In this document: positions 44,090 to 52,356 of the stretch, in pieces
How the letters are laid out: the number at the start of each line of letters is the position of its first letter
Numbering within the stretch: position 1 is the stretch's first letter
Origin: Methylomonas sp.
GTDB taxonomy: Bacteria; Pseudomonadota; Gammaproteobacteria; Methylococcales; Methylomonadaceae
Reading direction: 5' to 3'
Length of the DNA: 64,000 nucleotides
Assembly: GCF_023228165.1 (NCBI RefSeq)
Contig: NZ_JALOBS010000028.1
Span: 3,918 to 67,917, forward strand
Notes under the pieces: model-generated
What the model saw: only the letters and a program-made list of their open reading frames with translations
Database searches by the model: none
What the model was told of the DNA's origin: nothing
Position numbers and translations under genes: made by a program

Positions 44090-44955
44090 CGAAAAATGTG
44101 GAGTCCGTCTCTGGATGGGGCGAGAAATGGCCGGCGCCGGCAAAATTGAATTTAATGTTGAGAATAACCGGACGAAGGGCGGATGGATATCATTTGCTGC
44201 AGACCGTATTTCAAATGCTTGATTTGTGTGACTGGTTAACGTTTCATCCACGTGCTGATGGGCTCGTCTCCTTGCTAAGTCCAATTCCAGGTGTGCTGGA
44301 ACAAGATGATTTGACGGTGCGCGCGGCGAATTTACTTAAGTCGCATACAGGGTGCGGCGCCGGGGTTTGCATTGAAACTGAAAAGAATTTGCCCATGGGC
44401 GGTGGTCTAGGTGGCGGAAGTTCGGATGCGGCTACTACTTTGGTGGTGTTGAATTATCTCTGGGGGCTAAACCTTTCCAAGCAGGAATTAATGGTTCTGG
44501 GTTTACGGTTGGGAGCCGATGTGCCGGTTTTCGTGTTTGGGCATTCCGCATGGGGAGAAGGTGTTGGTGAGAAATTGCAATCGATAATGCCCCCTGAGCA
44601 GTGGGTTGTGATCATCAAACCAGACTGTCATGTGAATACCAAAGAAATTTTTTGTTCTGAAGGGTTGACAAGGGACAGTAAAAGCATCAAAATGAGCGAC
44701 TTTCTTGCAGGGGAAGATCGAAATGATTGTACTCAAGAAGTTTGTAGGAATTACCAGCCGGTAAAAGATGCGATTAGTGCTTTGTCTGTGTATGCGAGCG
44801 CGAGATTGACAGGTACGGGGGCGTGTGTTTTTGCGCAATTTTCCAGTAAGGAAAGTGCGGAAGCGGCATTTCAGTCGTTAAAAGACGATTGGCTGGTGTT
44901 TTTGGCAAAAGGCTTGAATAAGTCACCGCTCTACAAGAAGTTAGAACAAGGATAA
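44086..44955 (+). CDS. ispE: 4-diphosphocytidyl-2-C-methyl-D-erythritol kinase
   Basis: GHMP kinase of the MEP isoprenoid pathway, phosphorylating CDP-methylerythritol. About 289 residues. WPAPAKLNLMLRITGRRADGYHLLQTVFQML is the substrate-binding N-terminus, and LPMGGGLGGGSSDAA the GHMP ATP loop; SARLTGTGACVFA closes the active site. I chose the GTG at 44086, which overlaps the lolB stop by four bases; a GTG at 44074 or 44098 is equally possible in frame, so the start is uncertain by a few codons. Confidence 0.92.
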   Translation: MTKNVESVSGWGEKWPAPAKLNLMLRITGRRADGYHLLQTVFQMLDLCDWLTFHPRADGLVSLLSPIPGVLEQDDLTVRAANLLKSHTGCGAGVCIETEKNLPMGGGLGGGSSDAATTLVVLNYLWGLNLSKQELMVLGLRLGADVPVFVFGHSAWGEGVGEKLQSIMPPEQWVVIIKPDCHVNTKEIFCSEGLTRDSKSIKMSDFLAGEDRNDCTQEVCRNYQPVKDAISALSVYASARLTGTGACVFAQFSSKESAEAAFQSLKDDWLVFLAKGLNKSPLYKKLEQG

Positions 44956-44970
44956 GTCAAATCAGTTAAT

Positions 44971-45045
44971 TGGGCTGTCGCCAAGCGGTAAGGCACGGGG
45001 TTTTGATCTCCGCATACCTAGGTTCGAATCCTAGCAGCCCAGCCA
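44971..45045 (+). tRNA. tRNA-Gln (TTG)
   Basis: 75 bases; acceptor TGGGCTG pairs with CAGCCCA, anticodon TTG in GTTTTGATC, T arm GGTTCGAATCC, encoded CCA. The sequence follows E. coli tRNA-Gln closely. It lies between ispE and prs, as in other gammaproteobacteria, and is probably processed from their transcript. Confidence 0.96.
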
Positions 45046-45081
45046 TATCTCCATATAAAACAATTCCTCGGGAGTCCTTGA

Positions 45082-46035
45082 ATGCGTGATGCTTCGATAA
45101 TGGTATTTTCGGGTAATGCCAATAGGGCGTTGTCCGAGGGTATTGTGAGGAAGCTCAACATGCGCCTAGGAATGGCGTCGGTTGATCGCTTCAGTGATGG
45201 TGAGATATTTGTGGAGATTGAGGAGAATGTAAGGGGGCGCGATGTATTCGTGGTTCAGCCAACATGCTCTCCCACAAATGAACACCTCATGGAATTGTTG
45301 GTAATGATCGACGCTTTAAGGCGGGCGTCGGCAGCAAGAATTACAGCGGTCATTCCTTATTACGGGTATGCTCGCCAAGATAGGCGATCCAGGTCGGCCC
45401 GGGTGCCGATAACGGCTCGACTGGTGGCTGATATGATTGGTCACGCGGGTGCGGACAGGGCTTTAACCGTGGACTTGCACGCCGATCAGATACAAGGGTT
45501 CTTTGGAATACCGGTGGATAATGTTTATGCGTCTCCAATTTTGTTGGGAGACGTGTGGCGCCAGGAGTATAAAAATCTAATTGTTGTCTCGCCCGATGTG
45601 GGGGGGGTTGTTCGGGCTAGAGCTCTGGCAAAGCGATTGGGCGATGCTGATCTGGCAATTATTGATAAACGCAGGCCAAGGGCCAACGTGTCCGAAATTA
45701 TGCATATCATTGGTGATGTGGATGGTAGGACTTGTGTGATGGTGGATGATCTGGTTGATACGGCCGGCACCCTGTGTCATGCGGCGTCGGCATTAAAGAA
45801 GAATGGCGCTGTTAAGGTTGTTGCCTATTGTACTCATCCAGTTCTATCGGGTGCGGCAGCGGAAAATGTCAGAAATTCAGTTTTGGATGAGTTGGTTGTT
45901 ACCGATACCATTCCTCTCACTGATGAGTTAAAGGCTATAGGTAAAATCAGGCAGCTAAGTGTTGCCGAGATGCTGGCTGAAACTATTCGGCGTATAGCTG
46001 TGGGCGAGTCTGTTAGCTCGCTTTATGTGGATTAG
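45082..46035 (+). CDS. prs: Ribose-phosphate pyrophosphokinase
   Basis: Makes PRPP from ribose 5-phosphate and ATP for purine, pyrimidine, NAD, His and Trp synthesis. 317 residues. MVFSGNANRALSEGIV opens the protein; the ATP flexible loop region has YYGYARQDRRSRSARVPITA, and the PRPP-binding loop is CVMVDDLVDTAGT. GGGAG precedes the ATG. Part of ispE-tRNA-Gln-prs-rplY-pth. Confidence 0.97.
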   Translation: MRDASIMVFSGNANRALSEGIVRKLNMRLGMASVDRFSDGEIFVEIEENVRGRDVFVVQPTCSPTNEHLMELLVMIDALRRASAARITAVIPYYGYARQDRRSRSARVPITARLVADMIGHAGADRALTVDLHADQIQGFFGIPVDNVYASPILLGDVWRQEYKNLIVVSPDVGGVVRARALAKRLGDADLAIIDKRRPRANVSEIMHIIGDVDGRTCVMVDDLVDTAGTLCHAASALKKNGAVKVVAYCTHPVLSGAAAENVRNSVLDELVVTDTIPLTDELKAIGKIRQLSVAEMLAETIRRIAVGESVSSLYVD

Positions 46036-46083
46036 TTCAATAACTATTAAGAAGTGCTTGTAGAGCAGGCTTTGGAGAAAATA

Positions 46084-46698
46084 ATGGCTAACGTGTTTGA
46101 ATTTATTGCGGAAGCTCGCAGTGAGACAGGTAGTAGTGCGGCGAAAGTTGTGCGTCGTAAGGGTAAAGTGCCGGCGGTAATCTACGGTGGTAGTGATGCC
46201 CCGGAAATGCTGGTTTTGGATCATAATGACTTATTGAAGCACCTTGCTCATGAAGCCGTTTATTCGCATGTGCTTGATATTAAGGTCGACGGAAGGACTG
46301 AAAAAGCAATTTTAAAGCATATTCAGCGTCATCCTGCCAAGCCGCAAATTTTGCATGTTGATTTTATGCGTGTCGAGACGGGCCATAAATTAAAAGTACA
46401 TGTGCCTCTGCACTTCATTAACGAAGATGTGTCGGTCGGAGTTAAAAAAGGCGGTATAGTTAATCACACTATGGCTGATGTCGAAATTGTTTGCTTGCCG
46501 AAAGATTTGCCGGAATATATTGAAGTGGACATGGCACTGGTTGAGATTGGTTCTGCTTTACACCTTTCGGATTTGAAGTTGCCTGCTGGTGTTGAGATTC
46601 CGGAATTGCAGCAAGGTGCTGATCATGATCATCCTGTTGTGCAGATCGTTAAGCCTAAAACCACAGAGCTGGCAACCGAAGAGCCTGAGGCGGAATAG
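46084..46698 (+). CDS. rplY: 50S ribosomal protein bL25 (CTC type)
   Basis: Binds 5S rRNA. 204 residues, the long CTC form with an N-terminal L25 domain (to about 95) and a C-terminal TL5-like beta domain, ending in an acidic tail. KVVRRKGKVPAVIYGGSDAP and HPAKPQILHVDFMRV are diagnostic. The ATG at 46084 has GGAGA upstream at good spacing; the in-frame start ten codons earlier does not match the family. Confidence 0.95.
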   Translation: MANVFEFIAEARSETGSSAAKVVRRKGKVPAVIYGGSDAPEMLVLDHNDLLKHLAHEAVYSHVLDIKVDGRTEKAILKHIQRHPAKPQILHVDFMRVETGHKLKVHVPLHFINEDVSVGVKKGGIVNHTMADVEIVCLPKDLPEYIEVDMALVEIGSALHLSDLKLPAGVEIPELQQGADHDHPVVQIVKPKTTELATEEPEAE

Positions 46699-46710
46699 TT
46701 TTATTGTTCA

Positions 46711-47289
46711 ATGATCAAGTTAATAGTGGGGCTCGGTAATCCCGGGTCGCAGTATGATAAAACCCGGCATAATGCCGGGTTTCTTTTTTTGGATCACTTA
46801 GCGGGTTCTCACGGTGTCGGTTGGTCGGGCAATGGGCAGTTTCAGGGAGATGTGGCAAGCTATTCGAGTGTTGCGGGTAAATTGCTGCTGCTTAAGCCGA
46901 TGACATTCATGAATAAAAGTGGATCTTCGGTTGGCAAGATGTTGCGTTATCACAAGCTGAAGCCGGAAGAGTTATTGGTTGTGCATGATGAATTAGAGTT
47001 GCCTGAGGGAGTGGTTAAATTGAAGCGTGATGGTGGTCATGCGGGACATAATGGCTTGCGTGACATTATTTCGCATATCGACTCTCGGGATTTTTATCGG
47101 TTGAGGGTGGGTATTGGTCGACCGGAAACCCCGGGCGCAAATATAGCGAACTATGTTTTGTCTAGGCCGTCATTAGCAGTACTTAATCTTTTCGAGGTTG
47201 CTTTTGGCAAAATCGAGAGTCGGCTGGATTTGGTTTTGGCGGGAAATTTGGCGGAATTTAATGCATTGGTTATTGATGGGAAGAATTAG
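46711..47289 (+). CDS. pth: Peptidyl-tRNA hydrolase
   Basis: Recycles peptidyl-tRNA dropped from ribosomes. 192 residues. The N-terminal IVGLGNPGSQYDKTRHNAGFLFLD includes the catalytic His; LLKPMTFMNKSG and VVHDELELPEGVVKLKRDGGHAGHNGLRDI are the remaining signatures. It follows rplY by 12 bases and closes this operon before the tRNA-tuf promoter. Confidence 0.97.
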   Translation: MIKLIVGLGNPGSQYDKTRHNAGFLFLDHLAGSHGVGWSGNGQFQGDVASYSSVAGKLLLLKPMTFMNKSGSSVGKMLRYHKLKPEELLVVHDELELPEGVVKLKRDGGHAGHNGLRDIISHIDSRDFYRLRVGIGRPETPGANIANYVLSRPSLAVLNLFEVAFGKIESRLDLVLAGNLAEFNALVIDGKN

Positions 47290-47312
47290 TTGCGCTATAT
47301 GATTTAAAAAGA

Positions 47313-47341
47313 TTGACTAGGCTGGCTAATTTATGGATAAT
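47313..47341 (+). promoter_or_regulatory. Sigma-70 promoter of the tRNA-tuf operon
   Basis: TTGACT (47313-47318), 17-base spacer, GATAAT (47336-47341). The predicted start near 47348 lies 10 bases before tRNA-Tyr. Confidence 0.75.
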
Positions 47342-47357
47342 AGCCAGATTAAATGAC

Positions 47358-47442
47358 GGAGGGGTTCCCGAGCGGCCAAAGGGATCAGACTGTAAATCTG
47401 CCGGTTCTACCTTCGGAGGTTCGAATCCTCCCCCCTCCACCA
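47358..47442 (+). tRNA. tRNA-Tyr (GTA)
   Basis: 85 bases with the long variable arm typical of bacterial class II tRNA-Tyr; acceptor GGAGGGG pairs with CCCCTCC, anticodon GTA in ACTGTAAAT, encoded CCA. First of three tRNAs co-transcribed with tuf, in the same order as the E. coli tyrU-glyT-thrT-tufB operon (without thrU). Confidence 0.96.
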
Positions 47443-47461
47443 TCAAATTTGAATTGGATCT

Positions 47462-47535
47462 GCGGGTGTAGTTCAATGGTAGAACTCCAGCCTTCCAAGC
47501 TGATTGCGTGGGTTCGATTCCCATCACCCGCTCCA
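47462..47535 (+). tRNA. tRNA-Gly (TCC)
   Basis: 74 bases; acceptor GCGGGTG pairs with CACCCGC, anticodon TCC in CTTCCAAG, T arm GGTTCGATTCC, encoded CCA. Second of the tRNA trio. Confidence 0.96.
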
Positions 47536-47554
47536 TTTTTGGCTATGTAATGTC

Positions 47555-47630
<76 letters not shown>

Positions 47631-47665
47631 GTTTTAATTAATTGTTCTTCTAGGGTATTTTCGTA

Positions 47666-48856
47666 ATGGCTAAAGAAAAATTTGAAAGAAAAAAACCGCA
47701 CGTAAACGTCGGTACGATAGGTCACGTTGACCACGGTAAAACCACTTTGACGGCGGCCCTGACAAAAGTGATGGCTGAACTGCAAGGCGGCGAAGTAAAA
47801 GCTTTCGATCAAATTGACAATGCCCCAGAAGAAAGAGCGCGTGGTATTACGATCTCTACCTCACACGTAGAATACGAATCCCCCAACCGTCATTACGCAC
47901 ACGTTGACTGCCCAGGCCATGCCGACTATGTAAAAAACATGATCACGGGTGCGGCGCAAATGGATGGCGCTATCCTGGTGTGTTCAGCTGCCGATGGTCC
48001 GATGCCGCAAACCCGCGAACACATTCTGTTGTCTCGTCAAGTGGGTGTGCCTTACATCGTCGTGTTCCTGAACAAAGCCGACATGGTTGACGATGCTGAA
48101 CTGATTGAATTGGTTGAAATGGAGATTCGCGAGCTGTTGAATCAATATGAATTCCCAGGTGACGATACCCCCATCATCGTAGGTTCCGCGCTGAAAGCGC
48201 TGGAAGGCGATACCAGCGAAATCGGCGTCCCATCTGTTGTTAAATTGGTCGAAGCCCTGGATAGCTACATTCCGGAGCCGGAACGTGCGATAGACGGCAA
48301 ATTCCTGATGCCTATCGAAGACGTGTTCTCGATCTCGGGTCGAGGCACTGTAGTAACCGGTCGTGTCGAACGCGGCATCATCAAAGTCGGTGAAGAGGTC
48401 GAAATCGTCGGTATTAAAGATACCGTCAAAACCACTTGCACAGGCGTCGAAATGTTCCGCAAGCTGTTGGATCAAGGTCAAGCAGGCGACAACGTCGGTG
48501 TATTGCTACGGGGTACCAAACGTGATGACGTAGAACGTGGTCAAGTATTGGCGCACGTGAACAGCATCAAGCCACACGCACACTTCAAGGCAGAAATCTA
48601 CGTCCTGTCAAAAGATGAGGGTGGTCGTCATACGCCATTCTTCAACGGTTACCGTCCACAGTTCTATTTCAGAACCACCGACGTCACCGGTGCGGTTGAA
48701 TTGCCGGAAGGTGTGGAAATGGTAATGCCCGGTGATAACATTGCAGTCACCGTAAAATTAATTGCACCTATCGCGATGGAAGACGGCTTACGTTTCGCTA
48801 TCCGTGAAGGTGGTCGTACCGTTGGTGCGGGTGTTGTTGCTTCTATTATTGAATAA
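47666..48856 (+). CDS. tuf: Elongation factor Tu (first copy)
   Basis: GTPase that delivers aminoacyl-tRNA to the ribosome. 396 residues. P-loop GHVDHGKTT, switch II DCPGHADYV, NKAD guanine specificity motif, and the C-terminal beta-barrel domains with RTVGAGVV. The first 36 codons are identical, base for base, to the second copy beginning at 63893. Last gene of the Tyr-Gly-Thr tRNA operon. Confidence 0.98.
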   Translation: MAKEKFERKKPHVNVGTIGHVDHGKTTLTAALTKVMAELQGGEVKAFDQIDNAPEERARGITISTSHVEYESPNRHYAHVDCPGHADYVKNMITGAAQMDGAILVCSAADGPMPQTREHILLSRQVGVPYIVVFLNKADMVDDAELIELVEMEIRELLNQYEFPGDDTPIIVGSALKALEGDTSEIGVPSVVKLVEALDSYIPEPERAIDGKFLMPIEDVFSISGRGTVVTGRVERGIIKVGEEVEIVGIKDTVKTTCTGVEMFRKLLDQGQAGDNVGVLLRGTKRDDVERGQVLAHVNSIKPHAHFKAEIYVLSKDEGGRHTPFFNGYRPQFYFRTTDVTGAVELPEGVEMVMPGDNIAVTVKLIAPIAMEDGLRFAIREGGRTVGAGVVASIIE

Positions 48857-48889
48857 TAGAAAGGAACATTTTAGTAGTTTTTTCTGAAT

Positions 48890-48965
48890 AGGTCAGTAGT
48901 TCAATTGGTAGAGCAGCGGTCTCCAAAACCGCAAGTTGGGGGTTCGAGTCCCTCCTGGCCTGCCA
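48890..48965 (+). tRNA. tRNA-Trp (CCA)
   Basis: 76 bases; acceptor AGGTCAG pairs with CTGGCCT (one G-T pair), anticodon CCA in CTCCAAAA, encoded 3' CCA. Lies between tuf and secE in the standard gammaproteobacterial order. Confidence 0.95.
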
Positions 48966-49001
48966 TTCAGAAGATTATCCAAATATTTCCCAAGTAAAAA
49001 A

Positions 49002-49382
49002 ATGAACGCACAAGCAGAACAGGTTACTTCGGTAGCCGACATTGTGAAACTAGTCTTATGCCCGCTTTTTATAATTGCAGGTGTAGTTGCGTTCTACCAC
49101 TTTTCAGATTTGCTATTGTTGTACCGGGTTTTAGGCTTAGTCGTTATTGTGTCTATGGCTGTTGGTATTTGCTTTACCACTGCGAAGGGTAGGGCTGTTT
49201 GGCAGTTTACGCACGAAGCCAAGCTGGAAGTAAGGAGGGTTGTTTGGCCGACGCGCGATGAAACTGTGCGGACAACATTATTAGTGTTTGCAATGGTGTT
49301 CATTGTGGGTTTGATTCTCTGGTTGTTAGACATGTTTTTATTCTGGGCTATACAGCTTCTGATGAGTCAGGGGATACAATAA
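49002..49382 (+). CDS. secE: Preprotein translocase subunit SecE
   Basis: Small membrane subunit of the SecYEG channel. 126 residues with three hydrophobic helices as in E. coli: two near residues 12-60 and the conserved C-terminal one. The diagnostic amphipathic segment is EAKLEVRRVVWPTRDETVRTTLLV. The ATG at 49002 (MNAQAEQ) lies just after the tRNA-Trp; the longer frame would start inside the tRNA. Its stop overlaps the nusG start (TAATG). Confidence 0.95.
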   Translation: MNAQAEQVTSVADIVKLVLCPLFIIAGVVAFYHFSDLLLLYRVLGLVVIVSMAVGICFTTAKGRAVWQFTHEAKLEVRRVVWPTRDETVRTTLLVFAMVFIVGLILWLLDMFLFWAIQLLMSQGIQ

Positions 49383-49915
49383 TGGCGCTACGTTGGTATG
49401 TGGTACACGCGTATTCAAATTACGAAAACAAAGTCAAGCAAGCAATAGAGGAGCGTATTAAGCGCGACGGCTTGGAAGAATATTTCGGCAAGATTTTGGT
49501 GCCAACCGAAGAAGTTGTTGAAATGAAAATGGGTCAACAACGCAAAAGCGAGCGGAAGTTTTTCCCTGGTTATGTGCTTGTTCAAATGGAATTGAATGAT
49601 GAGACATGGCATTTGGTGAGAAATGTACCGAGAGTGCTTGGCTTTATCGGTGGTGCGTCAGATAAACCTTCTCCAATTACGGATAAGGAAGCGATGGCTA
49701 TTCTAAATCGAGTAGAAGAGGGTTTTAACAAGCCTAGACCCAAAGTGTTATTTGAGGTTGGTGAAGTTGTGCGCATTATTGACGGGCCATTTAAAGACTT
49801 CAATGGCAGTATCGAGGAAGTCAATTACGAGAAAAGCCGCCTCAGAGTTTCAGTTTTGATATTTGGTCGGTCAACCCCTGTCGAGCTTGAATTTGTGCAG
49901 GTTGAAAAAGCATAA
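49382..49915 (+). CDS. nusG: Transcription termination/antitermination factor NusG
   Basis: 177 residues: NGN domain opening LRWYVVHAYSNYENKVKQAIEERI, with FFPGYVLVQMELND, and a C-terminal KOW domain with VVRIIDGPFKDFNGSIEEVNYEKSRLRVSV. It links RNA polymerase to Rho and to ribosomal protein S10. A hairpin terminator follows, before rplK. Confidence 0.97.
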   Translation: MALRWYVVHAYSNYENKVKQAIEERIKRDGLEEYFGKILVPTEEVVEMKMGQQRKSERKFFPGYVLVQMELNDETWHLVRNVPRVLGFIGGASDKPSPITDKEAMAILNRVEEGFNKPRPKVLFEVGEVVRIIDGPFKDFNGSIEEVNYEKSRLRVSVLIFGRSTPVELEFVQVEKA

Positions 49916-49937
49916 CATCGTAAAAATTTAATTTATG

Positions 49938-49970
49938 AATCCCTGTCATTTTGGGTGGCAGGGATTTTTG
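49938..49970 (+). terminator. Hairpin terminator between nusG and rplK
   Basis: AATCCCTGTCA pairs with TGGCAGGGATT (11 pairs including one T-G), a 7-base loop, then further T residues. It probably ends or attenuates secE-nusG transcription. Confidence 0.65.
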
Positions 49971-50016
49971 TTTGTTGGGGAGCTTAAAAGCGTTTGTACC
50001 CGTGTCGGAGTAGAAA

Positions 50017-50448
50017 ATGGCAAAAAAAATCGATTCGTATATCAAGCTGCAGGTAAAAGCAGGTGAGGCTAACCCAAGTCCGCCAGTCGGTCCGGCGCTG
50101 GGTCAGCGCGGCGTAAATATCATGGAGTTCTGTAAAGCATTTAACGCACGCACCCAGGAAGTAGAAAAAGGTCTTCCTTTGCCTGTCGTTATCACCGTTT
50201 ACAGTGATAAAAGCTTTACATTCATTACTAAAACCCCGCCAGCATCTATCTTGCTGAAAAAAGCAGCCGGTATCAAGAGTGGCAGCAGCAAGCCTAACTC
50301 AAGCAAAGTAGGCACGGTTACTCGTGCGCAATTGGAAGAAATTGCTAAAACTAAAATGGAAGACTTGAATGCTGCCGATATGGATGCCGCGATCAGAATT
50401 ATTGCGGGAAGCGCTCGCAGCATGGGTTTGAACGTGGAGGGCGTGTAA
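50017..50448 (+). CDS. rplK: 50S ribosomal protein uL11
   Basis: 143 residues, forms the GTPase-associated centre with 23S rRNA. IKLQVKAGEANPSPPVGPALGQRGVNIMEFCKAFNART is diagnostic. Stop and rplA start overlap (TAATG), so L11 and L1 are coupled. Confidence 0.98.
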   Translation: MAKKIDSYIKLQVKAGEANPSPPVGPALGQRGVNIMEFCKAFNARTQEVEKGLPLPVVITVYSDKSFTFITKTPPASILLKKAAGIKSGSSKPNSSKVGTVTRAQLEEIAKTKMEDLNAADMDAAIRIIAGSARSMGLNVEGV

Positions 50449-51143
50449 TGGCAAAAATTAGCAAAAAAGCAAAAGCGATCAAAGCAAAAGTTTCCGGAAG
50501 CAAACAATACTCAATCGCCGAAGCGGTTGGTCTGCTGAAAGAATTTGCCAATACCAAATTTGATGAATCACTTGATGTGAGTGTTAACTTAGGTGTGGAT
50601 CCAAGAAAATCCGATCAAAACGTACGCGGTGCTTCTGTATTGCCGAACGGTACAGGCAAAACTGTACGGGTGGCCGTTTTTACACAAGGTCCAAACGCGG
50701 ATGCAGCCAGAGAAGCGGGCGCTGATGTGGTTGGTATGGATGACTTGGCGGAACAAGTAAAGCGCGGCGAGATGAATTTTGATGTGGTAATTGCGTCGCC
50801 GGACGCCATGCGTGTGGTCGGACAGTTGGGTCAAATCCTGGGTCCAAGAGGCTTAATGCCGAACCCGAAAGTAGGCACGGTTACTCCCGATGTGGCGACT
50901 GCTGTGAAAAATGCCAAATCAGGGCAGGTCAGATACCGTACTGATAAAGCAGGTATTATTCACTGTTCAATTGGCAAAGTATCTTTTGATGAAAATGCAA
51001 TCAAACAAAATCTGGAATTCTTGATTGCTGATTTGAAAAAGGCCAAACCAACAGCGGCCAAAGGCATTTATCTGAAAAAAATTGCACTGTCTTCAACCAT
51101 GGGCCCTGGTCTATGGATTGATCAAACCAGTCTCGAAATCTAA
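50448..51143 (+). CDS. rplA: 50S ribosomal protein uL1
   Basis: 231 residues; L1-stalk protein, and in E. coli the translational repressor of the rplKA mRNA. The family signature VGQLGQILGPRGLMPNPKVGTV is present. Followed by the L10 leader. Confidence 0.98.
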   Translation: MAKISKKAKAIKAKVSGSKQYSIAEAVGLLKEFANTKFDESLDVSVNLGVDPRKSDQNVRGASVLPNGTGKTVRVAVFTQGPNADAAREAGADVVGMDDLAEQVKRGEMNFDVVIASPDAMRVVGQLGQILGPRGLMPNPKVGTVTPDVATAVKNAKSGQVRYRTDKAGIIHCSIGKVSFDENAIKQNLEFLIADLKKAKPTAAKGIYLKKIALSSTMGPGLWIDQTSLEI

Positions 51144-51319
51144 TTACAAAAAACTTTGGGTTGCCGTTACTTCGGCAACCGTCAAAGACCGTAGGTGCTT
51201 TAGGCTTAATTATCCTACGCAGGCGGGAGCTGGAACCAACAGGTGAAAGAATCCGTAGGGGCATCGCAAGATGCGTTTCATAGATCCCGATAAAGTTCGG
51301 GAAACTACCGGAGGTAGAT
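51144..51319 (+). promoter_or_regulatory. L10 leader (autoregulatory rplJ 5' region)
   Basis: The 176-base rplA-rplJ gap holds a hairpin GGTTGCC/GGCAACC (51159-51180) and then the conserved kinked core of the Gammaproteobacterial L10 leader, recognisable by GTAGGTGCTTTAGGCTTAAT, GGCGGGAGC and ACAGGTG. In E. coli the L10-L12 complex binds this structure and represses rplJL translation. A CTACCGGAGG ribosome site precedes the GTG start. Confidence 0.8.
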
Positions 51320-51814
51320 GTGGCACTCAATTTAGATAGCAAAAAAGTTGTCGTAGAGGAAGTTGCTGAATTCGCCGCTAAAGCTCACTCCGCAATTGCT
51401 GCGGAATATCGTGGTTTAACCGTTACCGAGCTGACAGAGCTGCGGAAAACCGCGAGAGAAACGGGCGTATATTTGCGAGTGGTCAAAAATACACTGGCAA
51501 AACGTGCGGTCGTTGGAACTGAGTTCGAATGCATGCAGGAAGGACTGGTTGGTCCTCTCATTCTTGCGTTTTCAATGGAAGATCCTGGCTGCGCCGCGCG
51601 TTTGGTCAGTGAATTTTCAAAAACGCATAAAAATCTGATTGCAAAAGTAGTTGCAATTGGTGGTCAGGTATTTGATGGTTCAGAGCTTGAGCGCTTGGCG
51701 AGATTGCCGACTCGTGATCAAGGTATCAGCATGCTGATGTCGGTCATGAAAGCACCAGTTGAAAAACTGGCTCGCACATTGGCTGCAGTTAGAGATGAGA
51801 AAGAAGCGGCATAG
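51320..51814 (+). CDS. rplJ: 50S ribosomal protein uL10
   Basis: 164 residues; forms the stalk base and carries L7/L12 dimers on its C-terminal helix. EYRGLTVTELTELRKTARETGVYLRVVKNTLAKRAV is typical. The start is a GTG at 51320 with GGAGG 7 bases upstream. Confidence 0.97.
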   Translation: MALNLDSKKVVVEEVAEFAAKAHSAIAAEYRGLTVTELTELRKTARETGVYLRVVKNTLAKRAVVGTEFECMQEGLVGPLILAFSMEDPGCAARLVSEFSKTHKNLIAKVVAIGGQVFDGSELERLARLPTRDQGISMLMSVMKAPVEKLARTLAAVRDEKEAA

Positions 51815-51861
51815 TTTCGCGTCAACTAGTTAATACGCATTAAATTTTAGAGGAATACACA

Positions 51862-52230
51862 ATGGCAATTTCACAACAAGACATCTTAGATGCAGTTGCA
51901 AACATGACTGTTATGGAAATCGTTGATCTGATTTCAGCGATGGAAGAAAAATTCGGCGTTTCTGCGGCCGCTGCAGTCGCTGTTGCTGCTCCAGCTGCTG
52001 CTGCTGCTGTTGAAGAGCAAACCGAATTCGACGTCATCCTGACTGGTTTCGGCGAAAATAAAGTAGCAGTTATTAAAGCTGTTCGTGGCTTAACTGGTCT
52101 GGGCTTGAAAGAAGCTAAAGACGCGGTTGAAGGTGCACCAACTACAGTGAAAGAAGGCGTAAGCAAAGCGGAAGCGGAAGCTGCCAAAAAAGAACTTGAA
52201 GACGCAGGCGCAAGCGCTGAGATCAAATAA
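51862..52230 (+). CDS. rplL: 50S ribosomal protein bL12 (L7/L12)
   Basis: 122 residues: N-terminal dimerisation helices, an Ala-rich hinge (about 33-52), and the C-terminal domain with TEFDVILTGFGENKVAVIKAVRGLTGLGLKEAKDAVEGAP. Recruits translational GTPases such as the EF-Tu and EF-G encoded nearby. A ribosome site GAGGA precedes it. Confidence 0.98.
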   Translation: MAISQQDILDAVANMTVMEIVDLISAMEEKFGVSAAAAVAVAAPAAAAAVEEQTEFDVILTGFGENKVAVIKAVRGLTGLGLKEAKDAVEGAPTTVKEGVSKAEAEAAKKELEDAGASAEIK

Positions 52231-52269
52231 GTATCTTGACCGCATACCAGGCATAAGCCTACCAAACCG

Positions 52270-52298
52270 GGCTGACGGTATTTTACCGTCGGCCTTTT
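52270..52298 (+). terminator. Attenuator hairpin between rplL and rpoB
   Basis: GGCTGACGGTA pairs with TACCGTCGGCC (11 pairs, one T-G wobble), 3-base loop, then TTTT. It sits 58 bases before rpoB, as the partial terminator in the E. coli rplL-rpoB gap that lowers polymerase expression relative to ribosomal proteins. Confidence 0.75.
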
Positions 52299-52356
52299 AC
52301 TGCTTGTAAGACCGGCAGTACTAAATAATCTCTGACGACGAAGGTATAGAAGCAAT

